The notes: generated by a model not told the origin, from the letters alone. A DNA stretch of 64,000 bases from Salticus scenicus (GCA_963930645.1 OZ005648.1:155953035-156017034); one strand, 5' to 3'; shown: positions 23,999-36,697, numbered from the stretch's first letter. Program-made: numbers and translations.

Positions 23999-24749
23999 TC
24001 TATACATATAATAAAACAAGATGTTTGTGTGTGTGTGTGTGTCATTGTGTATGTATTTCCAGAGCTTTTTAGGAAAACGGCTGATGGCTGAGCTACACAA
24101 ATTTGCATGGAGGTTCGTAATGACCTCTCCTGATGCACCTCGAAGCCGGATTTTCGAATTTCTTATTAGTTTTCTTTTAATTAATTAAAATGTGAAAAAA
24201 ATAACCTTCTAATTTCTGATAAATTAGCCATTTAAATTTTATCTATAATTTAATTGTTGCCAATATTTTTTTTCGACTGAATAAAAAAAAGAAAAAAAAA
24301 GTACATTTATTTAAAATGAGGAAAGTAAATTAAATAAATTAGAAAATAAATTAGCAATATCAGTCGTATCGTTACAAATAAGATACCAAATGAAAGAGGC
24401 AATTTTTGTGAATCCAACGGATTAAACAGCCAATCGATCGGACAATTAGATTTTTTAAAATTAACTAATATATGAATTGTAGGTGGCAACAGCAGGAGAT
24501 TGTATGAAAACCGTTTGGAAAAAAAATTAAATATGCTACTCATTAAAAGTCACATGTTTTCTTAAGTGGGATTAAAAATTTCAGTTTTGAAATTTTTTAA
24601 AATTTTCTTTCATAAACGCAAACATATAATATACAGTCTGTACAACACTAGACCAAATTGCAGTTCAAATTTCATCAATTTTAGTTAATAAACAAAAAAG
24701 TTACTTTTTTTTTTTTTTTTTTTTTTTTTTCAAATTAAATTTTATTCTA
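23999..24749 (+). mobile_element. Helitron 5' segment (tandem unit 1)
   Basis: Opens A|TCTATACATATAATAAAAC followed by 'gatgtttgtgtgtg', a classic arthropod Helitron 5' end. It runs to 'aagttttattcta'-like sequence, where the next Helitron begins. The same 750 bp recurs from 26188. Confidence 0.7.
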
Positions 24750-26187
24750 TCTATACATATAATAAAAAAAGATGTTTGTGCGTGTGTGTGTGTGTGTGTC
24801 ATTGTGTATGTATTTCCAGAGCTTTTTAAGAAAACGGCTGATGGCTGAGGTACAAAAATTTGCATGGTGGTTCGTAATGACCTCTCCTGATGCACCTCGA
24901 AGCCCGATTTTAGAATTTTGTTTTAGTTTTCTTTTAATTAATTAAAATGTTAAAATAAAAACCTTCTAATTACTGATAAATTGGCCATTTAATTTTAATC
25001 CTTAATTTAATTGTTGCCAAAAAAAAATTATCATTATTTTTTCGACAGAAAAAAAAAAAAAAAAACGTGAACAATAAAAATTACATTTATTTAAAATATT
25101 TAACTTTAATCCTTAATTTAATTGTTGCCAAAAAAATTATCATTATTTTTTCGACAGAAAAAAAAAAAAAAAAAAAAAACGTGAACAATAAAAATTACAT
25201 TTATTACCAAATGAAAGATGCAATTTTTGTGAATCCAACGGATTAAACAGCTTATCGATCGGACAATTAGATTTTTTAAAATGAACTAATGTATGTATTT
25301 TAGGTGGCAACACCAGGAGATTGTATGGAAACCGTTTGGAAAGTTTTTTTTAATGTGCTACTAATTAAGTCACATGTTTTTTTTTAAGTGGGATTAAAAA
25401 TTGCAGTTTTGAATTTTTTTAAAATTTTCTTTCACAAACACAAACATATAGTATACAGCCTGTACAACACTAGACCAAACTGAAGTTCAAATTTCATCAA
25501 TATTTAAATAAATAAATGAAAATAAAAATATGTTTAATGGGAAATATATATAACCATTAAAAGTTTAGTTGTCTAAAATATGGCAGAAATAGCGCTCATA
25601 GCATATTGTTACAGGGTATTAAGTCTTATTTTTACAAGGGATTAAATCTAAAATGGTGACAAAAATTTAAAAGTCGCCAAAGAGAACTATATTAAGGCGG
25701 TACTATGATCATGCTTACAAACCATGAATTATATATAACCACAAAAAATTAATTGTCTCATGCAACAGACGTGGCCGGTCATAGCATATTGTAACAACTG
25801 GCGTGAAATTGCTGTCATTTTTATGGTTGATCGGATTAATAAAATAAACATAGGAAATAACGTAAAAGCAAATATTATGTGCGCCACGTATAGTGTTGTT
25901 CATATGTAACTGGGATTCAAATATAAAAGGGATACTTCAATTTTTTCGATACTATCTATTTCGAAACTGTTATCTAATAAGGACTTAATGGAAGCCTATT
26001 GGTAAACCATTGTCTCAGGTAATAGGGACAAGCGCCCGAGTTTTAGCGGTTGACCAAATCGCTACCGAAGGTAGCAGGGATCCGAAGCAAGCTTTTGAGC
26101 AATTTTAGTATTTTATTTTATTTTTATAAAGCCATATAGAAAAGAGTTTCCTTTAAATTTAGTGACCAGCGAAGCAAAGCCTGCTAG
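24750..26187 (+). mobile_element. Complete non-autonomous Helitron (1438 bp)
   Basis: 5' end A|TCTATACATATAATAAAA at 24750. 3' end 'gcgaagcaaagcctg' with CTAG at 26184-26187, followed by T. The last 500 bp carry the GCTACC-GAA-GGTAGC hairpin (26061-26075) and words shared with copies ending at 41227 and 55103. There is no open frame of note, so mobility would depend on Rep/helicase supplied in trans. Confidence 0.75.
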
Positions 26188-27395
26188 TACATATAATAAA
26201 ATAAGATGTTTGTGTGTGTGTGTGCGTGTGTGTCATTGTGTATGTATTTCCAGAGCTTTTTAGGAAAACGGCTGATGGCTGAGATACACAAATTTGCATG
26301 GAGGTTCGTAATGGCCTCTCCTGATGCACCTCGAAGCCGGATTTTCGAATTTCTTATTAGTTTTCTTTTAATTAATTAAAATGTGAAAAAAAACCTTCTA
26401 ATTTCTGATAAATTAGCCATTTAAATTTTATCTATAATTTAATTGTTGCCAATATTTTTTTTCGACTGAATAAAAAAAAGAAAAAAAAAAAAGTACATTT
26501 ATTTAAAATGAGGAAAGTAAATTAAATAAATTAGAAATATCAGTCGTATCGTTACATATAAGATACCAAATGAAAGAGGCATTTTTTGTGAATCCAACGG
26601 ATTAAACAGCCTATCGAACGGACAATTAGATTTTTTAAAATTAACTAATATATGAATTGTAGGTGGCAACAGCAGGAGATTGTATGAAAACCGTTTGGAA
26701 AAAAAATTAAATCTGCCACTCATTAAAAGTCACATGTTTTCTTAAGTGGGATTAAAAATTGCAGTTTTGAAATTTTTTTTCATAAACGCAAACATATAAT
26801 ATACAGTCTGTACAACACTAGACCAAATTGCAGTTCAAATTTCATCAATTTTAATTAATAAACAAAAAAGTTACTTTTTTTTTTTTTTTTCAAATTAAGT
26901 TTTATTCTAACTTCGAAAATATTTATGTGATACGATACATTAGGAACTTGGGTATTAAAAGTTTTTTTAAATAGATCATTTAAACTCTATGAATCATATT
27001 TTTATTTTATCAGTTTCATTAATAGATCCCCCTGGGCGATTTTTTTAAATTTTGTTATTGAAGTACACCGAATGTTTTTCGACAAGAAGTTTAATATAGC
27101 AGCAGCCATTTTAATCTAAATAGCGCATCAAAAATATAAAAAAAATATTACAAAAAGTATCACAAAAAGAAAAAAAATATATCTAACTTAAATAGTAGTC
27201 ACATAAATTATTTATTTTTATAGAAAGTTTATAGAAAAAATGCAGTTTTAAAGATAGCAAATTTATTTCAGCAAGTACTATTTGAAACCTAAAAACAATT
27301 AAAAATATAAACAGAATATGAAGGATTCTTATATGTAAACAAAAAGGTGTCTGATAAAATTATTAGCAAAATAGTCTTCCCCTTTTCATACAAAT
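26188..27395 (+). mobile_element. Helitron 5' segment (tandem unit 3)
   Basis: Begins TACATATAATAAAATAAG directly after the CTAG of the previous element, lacking only the first bases of the usual 5' end. It repeats 23999-24749 nearly exactly to 'aagttttattcta' and then continues into sequence also found reversed at 42180-42560. No 3' end recognised. Confidence 0.6.
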
Positions 27396-27424
27396 AATAT
27401 TAATAATAATAATAATAATAAGTA

Positions 27425-27673
27425 ATAATAATAATGACCCTCATCTGTCATGAACGATTCCGGTTAGACCGCTTCAAAGCAGAAACTTTTGGCAGCCATT
27501 TATTTTTCCGTTTGTTCAATTCAACTTACGGAAACATACATATCATTAATAATAATAATGACCCTCATCTGTCATGAACAATTCCGGTTAGACCGCTTCA
27601 AAGCAGAAACTTTTGGCAGCCATTTTTTTTTTTTTTTCGTTTGTTCAATTCAACTTACGGAAACATACATATC
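27425..27673. repeat. 124-bp tandem duplication
   Basis: 'atgaccctcatctgtcatga' starts at 27434 and 27558. The two units differ at a few bases and in the length of a T-run. Both contain 'ccggttagaccgcttcaaag' and end 'cggaaacatacatatcatt'. Confidence 0.9.
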
Positions 27674-28399
27674 ATTTTCATACATGTTTTGTATCGCACA
27701 TATCTTATTTATTTCCTCTAAAACCTTGAAAAACTATTCAATTGTAATAGTTAACTGTCTAAATTAAATATAGCGGATCACTGGCTATTATAAACATGAA
27801 CCTATAAATAGAATTATGTAACTTCATGATAATAAACAACGCAATTCCAAATAAAAACAAACCAAAACTGTTGCCATTCAGAAAATACAAATTCCAAATG
27901 GACAACTCTTTAATTCCGAATGAACGACTCTTTGACTGTTTCATTAAAAAAACGCTTAAAATATTTCTAAAACATATTAAAGCCTTAAAAATCTTAAAAT
28001 ATTTGTAAAAACGTATTAAACCCTTTAAATATTTTTATCAAACTTCATTGTTTGTTTACATTGTAAGGTATCATTGGCGTCGTCGAGTTTAGTACGTAAA
28101 TGCCGCCAGTTGATTTTAGTTTTGAAATTAGTGTAAAGTGATAGTTGGGATAGAATGTTTGGTTGGGCAAGTAAAAGACACCAGTTGAAATGAGTATTGA
28201 AAGTAGAGTAGTCTAAAGTGATAATGTCGAGTCAAGGTAAAATGTTCGGTTGAGAATGAGAAAGTCCCCAGCTGGATCCTGAATATTTTGGCGATGTTGC
28301 GGGTGAGATAGCTGGTTGGAGGTATCGAGTAGAGGTGAATTTGGGTTAACATGGAGTGTCTGTAGTTGTTGGATAGTTAGTTGCCGAAACGTCAGTGGA
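27674..28399. other. AT-rich spacer, no gene seen
   Basis: Short frames on both strands (for example 27759-27944 minus) show no domain. The right third may be the beginning of the 173-bp tandem element. Confidence 0.4.
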
Positions 28400-28884
28400 G
28401 GCCCTCTGTTGAGACTCAAAACGGTTTTGGGCTGTGTCTGTCTGTCGCGCGATAGCGGCCGCAAAAATGGCGCTATTGACTTGAAATTTAGTACACATGT
28501 TCATGAGCTCCACGAAATCAGCTGTATAGTTTTTTTTATATGTATTCCATTTGTATTTCGTATACAGGGACACGCCAAAGTTTTTCTTATCATTACGGCC
28601 TATGGGAGACATTTGTATGTATCGCGATAGCGGCCACAAAAATCTTGCTATTGACTTGCAATTTAGTACACGTGTTCATGTTCCCCACGAAATCAGCTGT
28701 ATAGTTTTGGGTGTGTATTCCATTTGTAATTCGTGTACAGGGACACGCCAAAGTTTTTCTTATCATTACGGCCTATGGGAGGAATTTGTATGTACCGCGA
28801 TAGCGGCCACAAAAAATCACGCTATTGACTTGCAATTTGGTACACATGTTCATGAGCCCGACGGAATCAGATGTATAGTTTTAG
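28400..28884 (+). repeat. About 173-bp tandem array, left part
   Basis: 'gatagcggcc' at 28451, 28626 and 28799 sets a 173-175 bp period. Units contain 'cagggacacgccaaag', 'cattacggcctatgggag' and 'gtacacatgttcatga'. The array is interrupted at 28885 by the 9.7-kb terminal-repeat element and resumes at 38611. Short frames here are repeat by-products. Confidence 0.85.
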
Positions 28885-29370
28885 GTATGTGTCGTGATGC
28901 ACGACAGTTTTCTTATTTAATTTAATTATTTTTTCAGTTATTTTAACAAATCCAATTTATTAGATCGCATTCTGTCAAAAATTACTTCAATTTCATTAGT
29001 TTCCGTTTCGCCCCTGTATCATTCTTTTCCCAGCAACGCGCAAAATTCGCTCGCTGGTCATTCATTTAAGGTTCCCCCTCTCATCTGCTCTTAGCACGCT
29101 CCTCCACGATCATGCGCGTTGATTGGCCACCAGCGCCGTGACGTTTTGGAGGCTTGCCGACCTGAGTGTAGAAGAGCTGTTCCCCTTAGCACTTGGATAT
29201 CTGAACACCTACGAGAAGGTCGCGTCCGTCGGTTGTCGCGCGGTTTCCGCGTGTGCGCACCGCGGGACTCTCATGGCTTCGCCGCGCGGACTTCTGGAAC
29301 TTATAAACTAATTGTTGTACAGCCCGAAACAGTATATTTTTATGAAATAAATTTATAACTTTTATTATTA

Positions 29371-29484
29371 AGGAATCACGGAGCAGGAATTTATTGATCA
29401 TGCGTTTTTGGACAAATTTGAAGAGGATGCACGGAGATTGAAAATTACCACACGTGCTTTTCTCATATTCGCCACGTGTGCTTT
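29371..29484 (+). other. Exon-like open segment in LTR
   Basis: Preceded by 'ttttattattaag', a plausible splice acceptor. The open frame begins GITEQEFIDHAFLDKFEEDA and ends at TAA 29482-29484. Its composition resembles real protein, but I recognise no family. An identical copy lies in the 3' LTR (about 36002-36115). Confidence 0.25.
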
Positions 29485-29577
29485 CAGTAACTAAATGTCG
29501 TATTAATTAGAACACCAATATTTGGTATTTTCGCGATATAATTCTATATTTCTATACAAACGCAGATCGGTAATATT

Positions 29578-29780
29578 ATGCAAGAACAATGTTGTGTTTA
29601 CCACGATTATGCACCCAGATGGAGAAGGATTCCAACTTGGATCGCAATGGAGCAGCTTGAAGAAGCCGATAGTGATGACGTGCCCACTGACTCGCACCGT
29701 GTCCTGTTTTATATGGATTTCAATAAAAGCTATGATATTCAACAATCTGAGTGTTTTCCTGTATTCTCAAGATCTTCCGG
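29578..29780 (+). other. Exon-like open segment with splice-donor consensus
   Basis: From ATG, about 67 codons of charged, non-repetitive sequence (MQEQCCVYHDYAPRWRRIP at the start) up to 'tcttccg' followed by GTATGT, a consensus 5' splice site. The frame is identical in the 3' LTR (36209-36411). It could be a captured host exon or a spurious frame in a GC-richer LTR. No family recognised. Confidence 0.25.
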
Positions 29781-30000
29781 TATGTACCTTTTTTTTATAT
29801 TAGCATTTCCACTATTCACATATGTGTGACCCTCGTGACAGCGATATATCTTATTTTAGAGAACCTGGAAATAAACTAGAGACGTTACTTCGTTAAAGAA
29901 CGGAACTCTTTTCTTAAATCTTGTTTTGGTAGAAGACTATACCTATTAATAATACTTTAAAATCACAAGCAGAAACCCAGGGTTTCTGCTTCGTGATACG

Positions 30001-30018
30001 TGGTGCCGTACTCAGTTC
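30001..30018 (+). promoter_or_regulatory. Candidate primer-binding site
   Basis: TGGTGCCGTACTCAGTTC starts two bases after the 5' LTR. TGG at this spacing pairs with a tRNA CCA end. The tRNA was not identified. Confidence 0.4.
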
Positions 30019-30763
30019 GCAAGAGGTGCCACACGTGTGTATTTCATCTTATAACTCATTCTATGCAAGAAAAATAAAGGAAAACCATTATTTGAAAAAT
30101 TGATATTCTAAGCTGAAAAATACATAAAAACAAAAGAAAAATACTGAACATTTCAGAAGTCCGGTTTATTTCATTTGGACTTTCCTATACTTAAGAAACA
30201 TGCTGTATCATAAAATCAACTCAATTAATTTCATTGCTCACAGTTCAAACTATGGAATCAACAATAAGTTAACGATCTTTAAGAAGTCATAAAATCACAC
30301 TATTATTATTCAACATAATAAAAGTTTAGGTTAATTTTTTTTTGCAATTCCATTGACGACCAAATGTATAAGTTTCAAAGAAGATATGGGACGCTATATG
30401 CTTCATTGAAGCTATTCCGACAAGTTTAGGACTGCCGACCAGCCCTTCAACACGTTACGAGTAGTCAGCATTCAGATGGTCGACCATTGGAAACGATCTG
30501 GATATGAATTAATATGTCACGTATCCTTTACCTCATAACATTAATACTCATTGTTTTTTTACAGCTTGAACTATAGAACTATTCAATTAAAAATTAATTC
30601 AACGGACATCCATTTTTTTTATCCTAGCTATAGTTAGTTATATTTTTATGGACATCTTACTTTACAGATGTCCGGGAAAATTTTTTTTTTCCATATTTAA
30701 TGGATCTTTAAAGATTCAGTTTTTGCTCGTTTTATGTGTTGTATTAATGTATGTATATATATA

Positions 30764-30794
<31 letters not shown>

Positions 30795-33700
30795 AAATGT
30801 ATATGTTATCATGTATAACAGGGATCCAGTTTTTTTTTGTCTCTTAATGTTTGGCCGACACATTTTTTTTTGTAAATAAATTTTTATGTGTGTTTTGATC
30901 TTTTACAATTTAGTCCAGAGATACGCAAAGTAGCCTATATTTACTTGCAGTAGAAGCCACGATTTGGAGCCAGTCAATTGTGGTGGCTCTACATCAAAAC
31001 ATAATACATAAAATTTTCTTTATATTGTATTCACATTATTGTTTACATTTTTTTTTGTTTTGAATTTACATTTGTTAAGGTCTTAATGATTTTTTTTTCA
31101 ACTTTTAATAGCTACAAAATATGAATTTTAGTGTATTGGTATTTGTGTTTTTCTTCTCATTTTATTCAAGTTAGATATTGGTTTTAACTTAAAACATTCA
31201 ATTTTTGTGTATGGTATTTTTAATGCACATATATACAAAATTTCAGGAAATTATGAGGTGAATTTTTTTTGGTAAATATTTGGTCATTTGTCCACTACTG
31301 TATAGATGTATTTTATTTATTTTCACAGTATTAGCCTCACTAATTTGCTCTTATTAGTATTGCGTAATCATGTTTTATCCATAGAAGAGTGCTTGGCCAA
31401 TTATTTTTTGTAGATGATATATATATATAAACATGTATAAATGTTTCTTTGTTTTTTTTTGTCACTATTGGCCTACTTACCAGTAGTTAGTACCTTATGA
31501 GTCATGAGTTGTGAAATCAGATCAATGCGAATGGACCTTATTTACTCATAGTGACTTATGCAACAGTGTGACTTACACAATATATATAGAAGTTTTTTTT
31601 TCTCATAGTTACATTTTCATACATAAGGTGTGGGGTATAGTTTTTTTTATGTTTGTTTATTTTTACAAAATTGTGTGCATGTATTAATGTAATAGTTACT
31701 AAGTATACAGTTTTTTTTTGTTTACTTCATTTTACTTACATAGTAGTAATTGGTACCCAAATCTCAATTACCTTTTAGTACATTATTACACTTACCAAGA
31801 TTTGAAACTGATGTTATATACATTTTTCTATTTCATAATTTGTTTTTTTTTTTCTCATTTTCATTGTTTTAATAATTCACGAAGTACGAGTATTAACTCA
31901 GATAATAATAAGTACGGATTGGTAGTATCTACATAAGTTTTATGTTATGTCAAATGCTTTTTTTTTTTTTCTCATTCAACACAAAAAAATTATTTAAACT
32001 GGTTACACAAACAAGTCCTTATCACTATTTGATATTTATTGCAATAGAATGACTCTTGACAAAAAAAAAAAAAAAAAAAAAAAATCTAATTTTTTTTTAT
32101 GTTTTTTTTACATACACTTAAGTCTGTTTGGGTGTATATCAATTCGGTTTGCATAACACTTTCACAGTTTGTGTAGCAGACTTAACTCAATAGTTTTTTT
32201 ATCTCATTTTGTTTTACACATGTGATTTCCTATAAACGTTAGTGTTTCCTCACTTCATTTTAGCGTTGTGTTTAGTGTCACATCTCATTTTTCATTTTTC
32301 AAAACTTCAATTTTTTTTTTGCATTGTTCAAAACTTCAATTTATTTCTATAAATCTCCATATAACCTGCACACTATAATGCATTGGGTTAGGAGGCATCA
32401 TTATACATTTTCGATTCACAACTGTTTACATGCATTTAACTTTAGTTATGTTGTAATTATTTTTTTTACACTTTTAGACTTTAGTGTTTCTTGTTCTATG
32501 TTAGATTTTAGACTTCGGCTTGTTCAACTATGTTCAATAGTTTACTTTACACACATGTTGGACAGCGTTTATTTTGGCGGTGTAAACGTCTGTACCTTTT
32601 CACAATTTACACATTTTTCACTCATATTCACCAGTTGTTTTGAGGGAGACAATTTGGTGGTGAGATTGCATAGATTGTTACGGGTTGATTTCTGTTTTCT
32701 TTCATGGTTCTTGATTTGCTTTTGTCTATTTATCTATTAGGTGAATTTTATTTCATACTTTATTACATACACGTTCATTTTCGTTCATTGCAATAGGTTT
32801 TTTTTTGTAACCTTCGGGTGCTCTTGTTTACATTAATATAATAGCTCTTCATGTGGTTCTCCTTTCATGCACTCTTTGGCACCCATTAATGGGAATGACG
32901 GTTCCTGTTTATGGACAATACACGATGGTACTGCTGGTCAGACCTATGCCGTGTTGTGTCAGTCGTGCAGTATAGGCAATGACCACCGTTTAATATTGTT
33001 AACACACATTTTTGTATTTATTCATTTCAATAGTTTTTGTTTATTGTTATAGCCTTAGGATAGTTTTTTTTTACATTAATAGGGGATTTATTTTCCTTCC
33101 TACTTACATATTCCTATTCACACATTCAATAGTTATTTTATTTATGTGCTATATGCAGTTAAATTTTATCGGGTTTGATTCTTATGTGAAGTGCAATGTT
33201 CATTTTTGGCAGTGTTTGTGGTCTATACAGGAGCTGCACTTAAGAGGACCAATTTTTACCATCGGTAGATCCACTTACTCTCCATTTTTTGTTCATGTGT
33301 ACTTCCACAGTCGAGTCAACTTGGTTAATTCTTTTTGTATTGTTCTCATAGTTTTTATATACTAGGCCAAATTGTACACAACTTTCATTCGTACACATCC
33401 ACACTTTTCAACTTTATTTTGTGAGATGGTGTTCACTTTTCACACTTCACACATCCTTATGATAGGTCGTTTGCTCATGATTAATAGATTTATTCATGTT
33501 AGATAAAAAAAATTTTCTCTCACATGTTACTTTACACTTATATTTGTTTTTATAACAAACATATAATTTATCACGTGGCCTGGCAAAATAGTTTGCAGGT
33601 AGTGTCTCACTTATACACAACTTAATTTTTTTTTGTTTTTCTATGTTATTCAAGTCATTTTTTCGAATCTCATGACATATTCAATAGTCACTTTGTTTTT

Positions 33701-34253
33701 ACATGATTATCACATTTACACTTACACACTTTTCCATGTATTTTCAATGGGTATCCAATTTTTTTTACACTCAACATAACCTCATACAATTTTATTTCTT
33801 TATAATCAATAGATTTACTCAGATTAGCTAGGTGACAGTTTTTTTTGTTTCACTTTCATCACAATTACTCACATACTATCTTAAATGTATATACTTATTT
33901 TTTTTAACAGACACATTAACTGACATGTTGTCTGGCAATTTTCGGGTACAATGTACAGATTAAAACATAACTTATGTGTTTTTTTTGTGTTCAAATTTTC
34001 ATTTTTTTTCTTTCGTATTTACATTTTGAATATGCATAAACAATGATACTTCCATACTCACATTATTGAATTTACATTTCCAATGGTTTTTTTTTGTAGT
34101 AATTGTCTTCTACGTATGTATATGTGCATTTGTTTTTATGAGTTATATATTAATTTTTGTATATATATAAAAAAAAAAAAAAAAAAAAAAGAGAAATTGT
34201 ATTTTTTTACATGTGTATTGAACAATTTGAACTCTCTATATTTTTGAGAGCTG

Positions 34254-34298
<45 letters not shown>

Positions 34299-35512
34299 AA
34301 TACTTGTCATTTTTATGGATGGATATGCAAATTAAGCATATTGACTACCATGGTAGCTATATCATCAGCAATTATTGATTTAAGGCCTGTATTGATAAAT
34401 TGATTAGTGACATGTTTTTCTGCCATAGCATTGATGCTCATCCTAATTTCACATAGTCGACTATATAAAAGAAAAAGATAGAATTCTGGCAGATATATAT
34501 ATAGATAGTTAATAATTATGAGTTCTATATATTTTTTAAATGGTGAAATATCTCCTTATCAAGAGATAATACTTTATGATTGCTATTTTCAGTGTTCTCA
34601 TTTTTTTTGCATTCATTTACATATCCCTTCCCCATTGTTTTATGTACTCATGGTACGACTGTACAGTAATTTTATTCTAACAATAGTAATAGTAATTCTG
34701 ACTTACCTAAAAATTTCTCCTTTGGTAGTATCAAGATGGTATCTTCTGCAGGGATACAGTCCTGATACTTGCCATTCCCCCTCGTCAGTCTGGGAACATT
34801 CCGGACCCTGTTCTTGAACTGATAATTTTGTTTTAATTTTTTTTAGTAATACTTGTTTTTTTTAGTTTGTATGTTTCTCTGTTGGTTAACTAAAGATTAT
34901 TTCCAATATTGAACATCAATTTATTCAGTAATAAGTCTTACTTTTACTATTTAGCAATTTGGACTCAAAATCACATTTCATACAGAAATTTTGTATGTAT
35001 TTAAAAGTATGGTTGTAGTGATTATTCATGAACTTTTAAAATTTTTTTTGTTTTTTTTTTCCACTACAAAGTTTTTTTTTCTTCAACAATGTTTATCTTA
35101 AAATCTAGCATTATTTACTTTACATTTTCTTTTACAGCAGGATATGTAAATTTATTGCTTTGATCATTACATGCAATCAGCATATGTAAATTCAGTTACT
35201 ATTTGTGTAACGTTATTTTATATGTAAATTATCAAGAGAACACATGACACTGTTTTAGCAAAGAAAATATCTTTATTAAATTTTCAATCAAAATATTTTA
35301 CAACATGTATACTCACCTAGTTACTGTTAAAACATCAGTCACTGTCAACAAAAGATGATGTTGAATTTTTAAATGACATGCTGTGTGTCTTTATGTAATC
35401 CTTTGTAGGTGACAGTTCCGTGGCCGTCTGATCCATCGTCTTCACTTCCACTGCTCCTGTCCTTTCTTTTTCTTCATCCCGGTGCTTTGTTTTTTTTTCA
35501 AATCCCTTTTTC
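30019..35512 (+). other. Noncoding T-rich interior of the LARD-like element
   Basis: About 5.5 kb with a marked excess of T over A on the plus strand and a recurring pattern of T8-T10 runs every 60-150 bp, often next to 'caatag' or 'tacatt' words (for example near 32188, 32553, 32795, 33030, 33684, 33804). Poly(A) runs at about 30767, 32060, 34169 and 34260. The longest frames (32324-32740 and 33012-33365) are hydrophobic F/Y/L-rich translations of T-rich DNA with no domain. I see no gag-pol remnant. Confidence 0.6.
35369..35476 (-). other. Polar open segment on antisense strand
   Basis: On the minus strand an open stretch begins after a TGA, encodes RKRKDRSSGSEDDGSDGHGT and ends at TAA 35369-35371. 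AATAAA on the same strand lies at 35272-35277. It could be the last exon of a captured transcript, or chance. There is no start codon and no known domain. Confidence 0.2.
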
Positions 35513-35520
35513 GGGGAGTG
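35513..35520 (+). promoter_or_regulatory. Candidate polypurine tract
   Basis: GGGGAGTG directly abuts the 3' LTR, the position expected for plus-strand priming. It is short and contains one T. Confidence 0.5.
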
Positions 35521-36463
35521 TGTCGTGATGCACGACAGTTTTCTTATTTAATTTAATTATTTTTTCAGTTATTTTAACAAATCCAATTTATTAGATCGCA
35601 TTCTGTCAAAAATTACTTCAATTTCATTAGTTTCCGTTTCGCCCCTGTATCATTCTTTTCCCAGCAACGCGCAAAATTCGCTCGCTGGTCATTCATTTAA
35701 GGTTCCCCCTCTCATCTGCTCTTAGCACGCTCCTCCACGATCATGCGCGTTGATTGGCCACCAGCGCCGTGACGTTTTGGAGGCTTGCCGACCTGAGTGT
35801 AGAAGAGCTGTTCCCCTTAGCACTTGGATATCTGAACACCTACGAGAAGGTCGCGTCCGTCGGTCGTCGCGCGGTTTCCGCGTGTGCGCACCGCGGGACT
35901 CTCATGGCTTCGCCGCGCGGACTTCTGGAACTTATAAACTAATTGTTGTACAGCCCGAAACAGTATATTTTTATGAAATAAATTTATAACTTTTATTATT
36001 AAGGAATCACGGAGCAGGAATTTATTGATCATGCGTTTTTGGACAAATTTGAAGAGGATGCACGGAGATTGAAAATTACCACACGTGCTTTTCTCATATT
36101 CGCCACGTGTGCTTTCAGTAACTAAATGTCGTATTAATTAGAACACCAATATTTGGTATTTTCGCGATATAATTCTATATTTCTATACAAACGCAGATCG
36201 GTAATATTATGCAAGAACAATGTTGTGTTTACCACGATTATGCACCCAGATGGAGAAGGATTCCAACTTGGATCGCAATGGAGCAGCTTGAAGAAGCCGA
36301 TAGTGATGACGTGCCCACTGACTCGCACCGTGTCCTGTTTTATATGGATTTCAATAAAAGCTATGATATTCAACAATCTGAGTGTTTTCCTGTATTCTCA
36401 AGATCTTCCGGTATGTACCTTTTTTTACTTCCTTATACAAAGTATTTACTTCCTTATACAAAG

Positions 36464-36697
36464 GGCCCACCAGCGGCCGAGCGGTTCTGCGCTCAAAGCT
36501 GGTAGATGGGAGGTGCCGGGTTCGATCCCAGGTCGCGCTCATCGACCTAGCCGTTCGGAGTTTTCCGTGGTTTCCTCCGAAACTTGCGTAAATACGGGCT
36601 AGGACCCCTTAGAAAGACCCCCACGGAGGGCATTCCCCCTCTAGGCCTAGGACACATCAGGAGTCAATCGGCCTTAATTCCTACAACCAACCAACAA
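36464..36697 (+). mobile_element. tRNA-derived SINE with 12-bp TSD
   Basis: tRNA-like head: box A region CGGCCGAGCGGTT, 'aaagctggtaga', box B GGTTCGATCCC. The body carries 'catcgacctag', 'gttttccgtggtttcctccg', 'cgtaaatacgggctagg' and 'cattccccctctagg', with an 'aaccaaccaac' tail. CCTTATACAAAG is duplicated at 36452-36463 and 36698-36709. It lies in the loop of the host element's 5' hairpin. This is the least diverged of the three copies in the window. Confidence 0.88.

Larger units (their letters stand above)
28890..29998 (+). repeat. 5' LTR (1109 bp)
   Basis: Starts with the palindrome TGTCGTGATGCACGACA and ends ...TTCGTGATA. A GC-rich block at about 29030-29300 is followed by a possible TATA box ('cttataaac' near 29300) and AATAAA near 29346, which could mark U3 and R. 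A strong hairpin of GCAGAAACCC and GGGTTTCTGC sits 9 bases from the 3' end. Against the other LTR I see one substitution (T at 29234, C in the copy), so the insertion looks young. Confidence 0.75.

Noticed and set aside
28316..28925. Frames of 97-124 codons on both strands near 28.3-28.9 kb
   Set aside because: Cover the 173-bp tandem units and repeat the same peptide words (MYRDSG, QFSTHVHE).
32324..32740. 138-codon hydrophobic frame, possible membrane protein
   Set aside because: F/Y/C-rich translation of T-rich DNA inside the noncoding LARD interior. Several equivalent frames nearby, no conserved motif.
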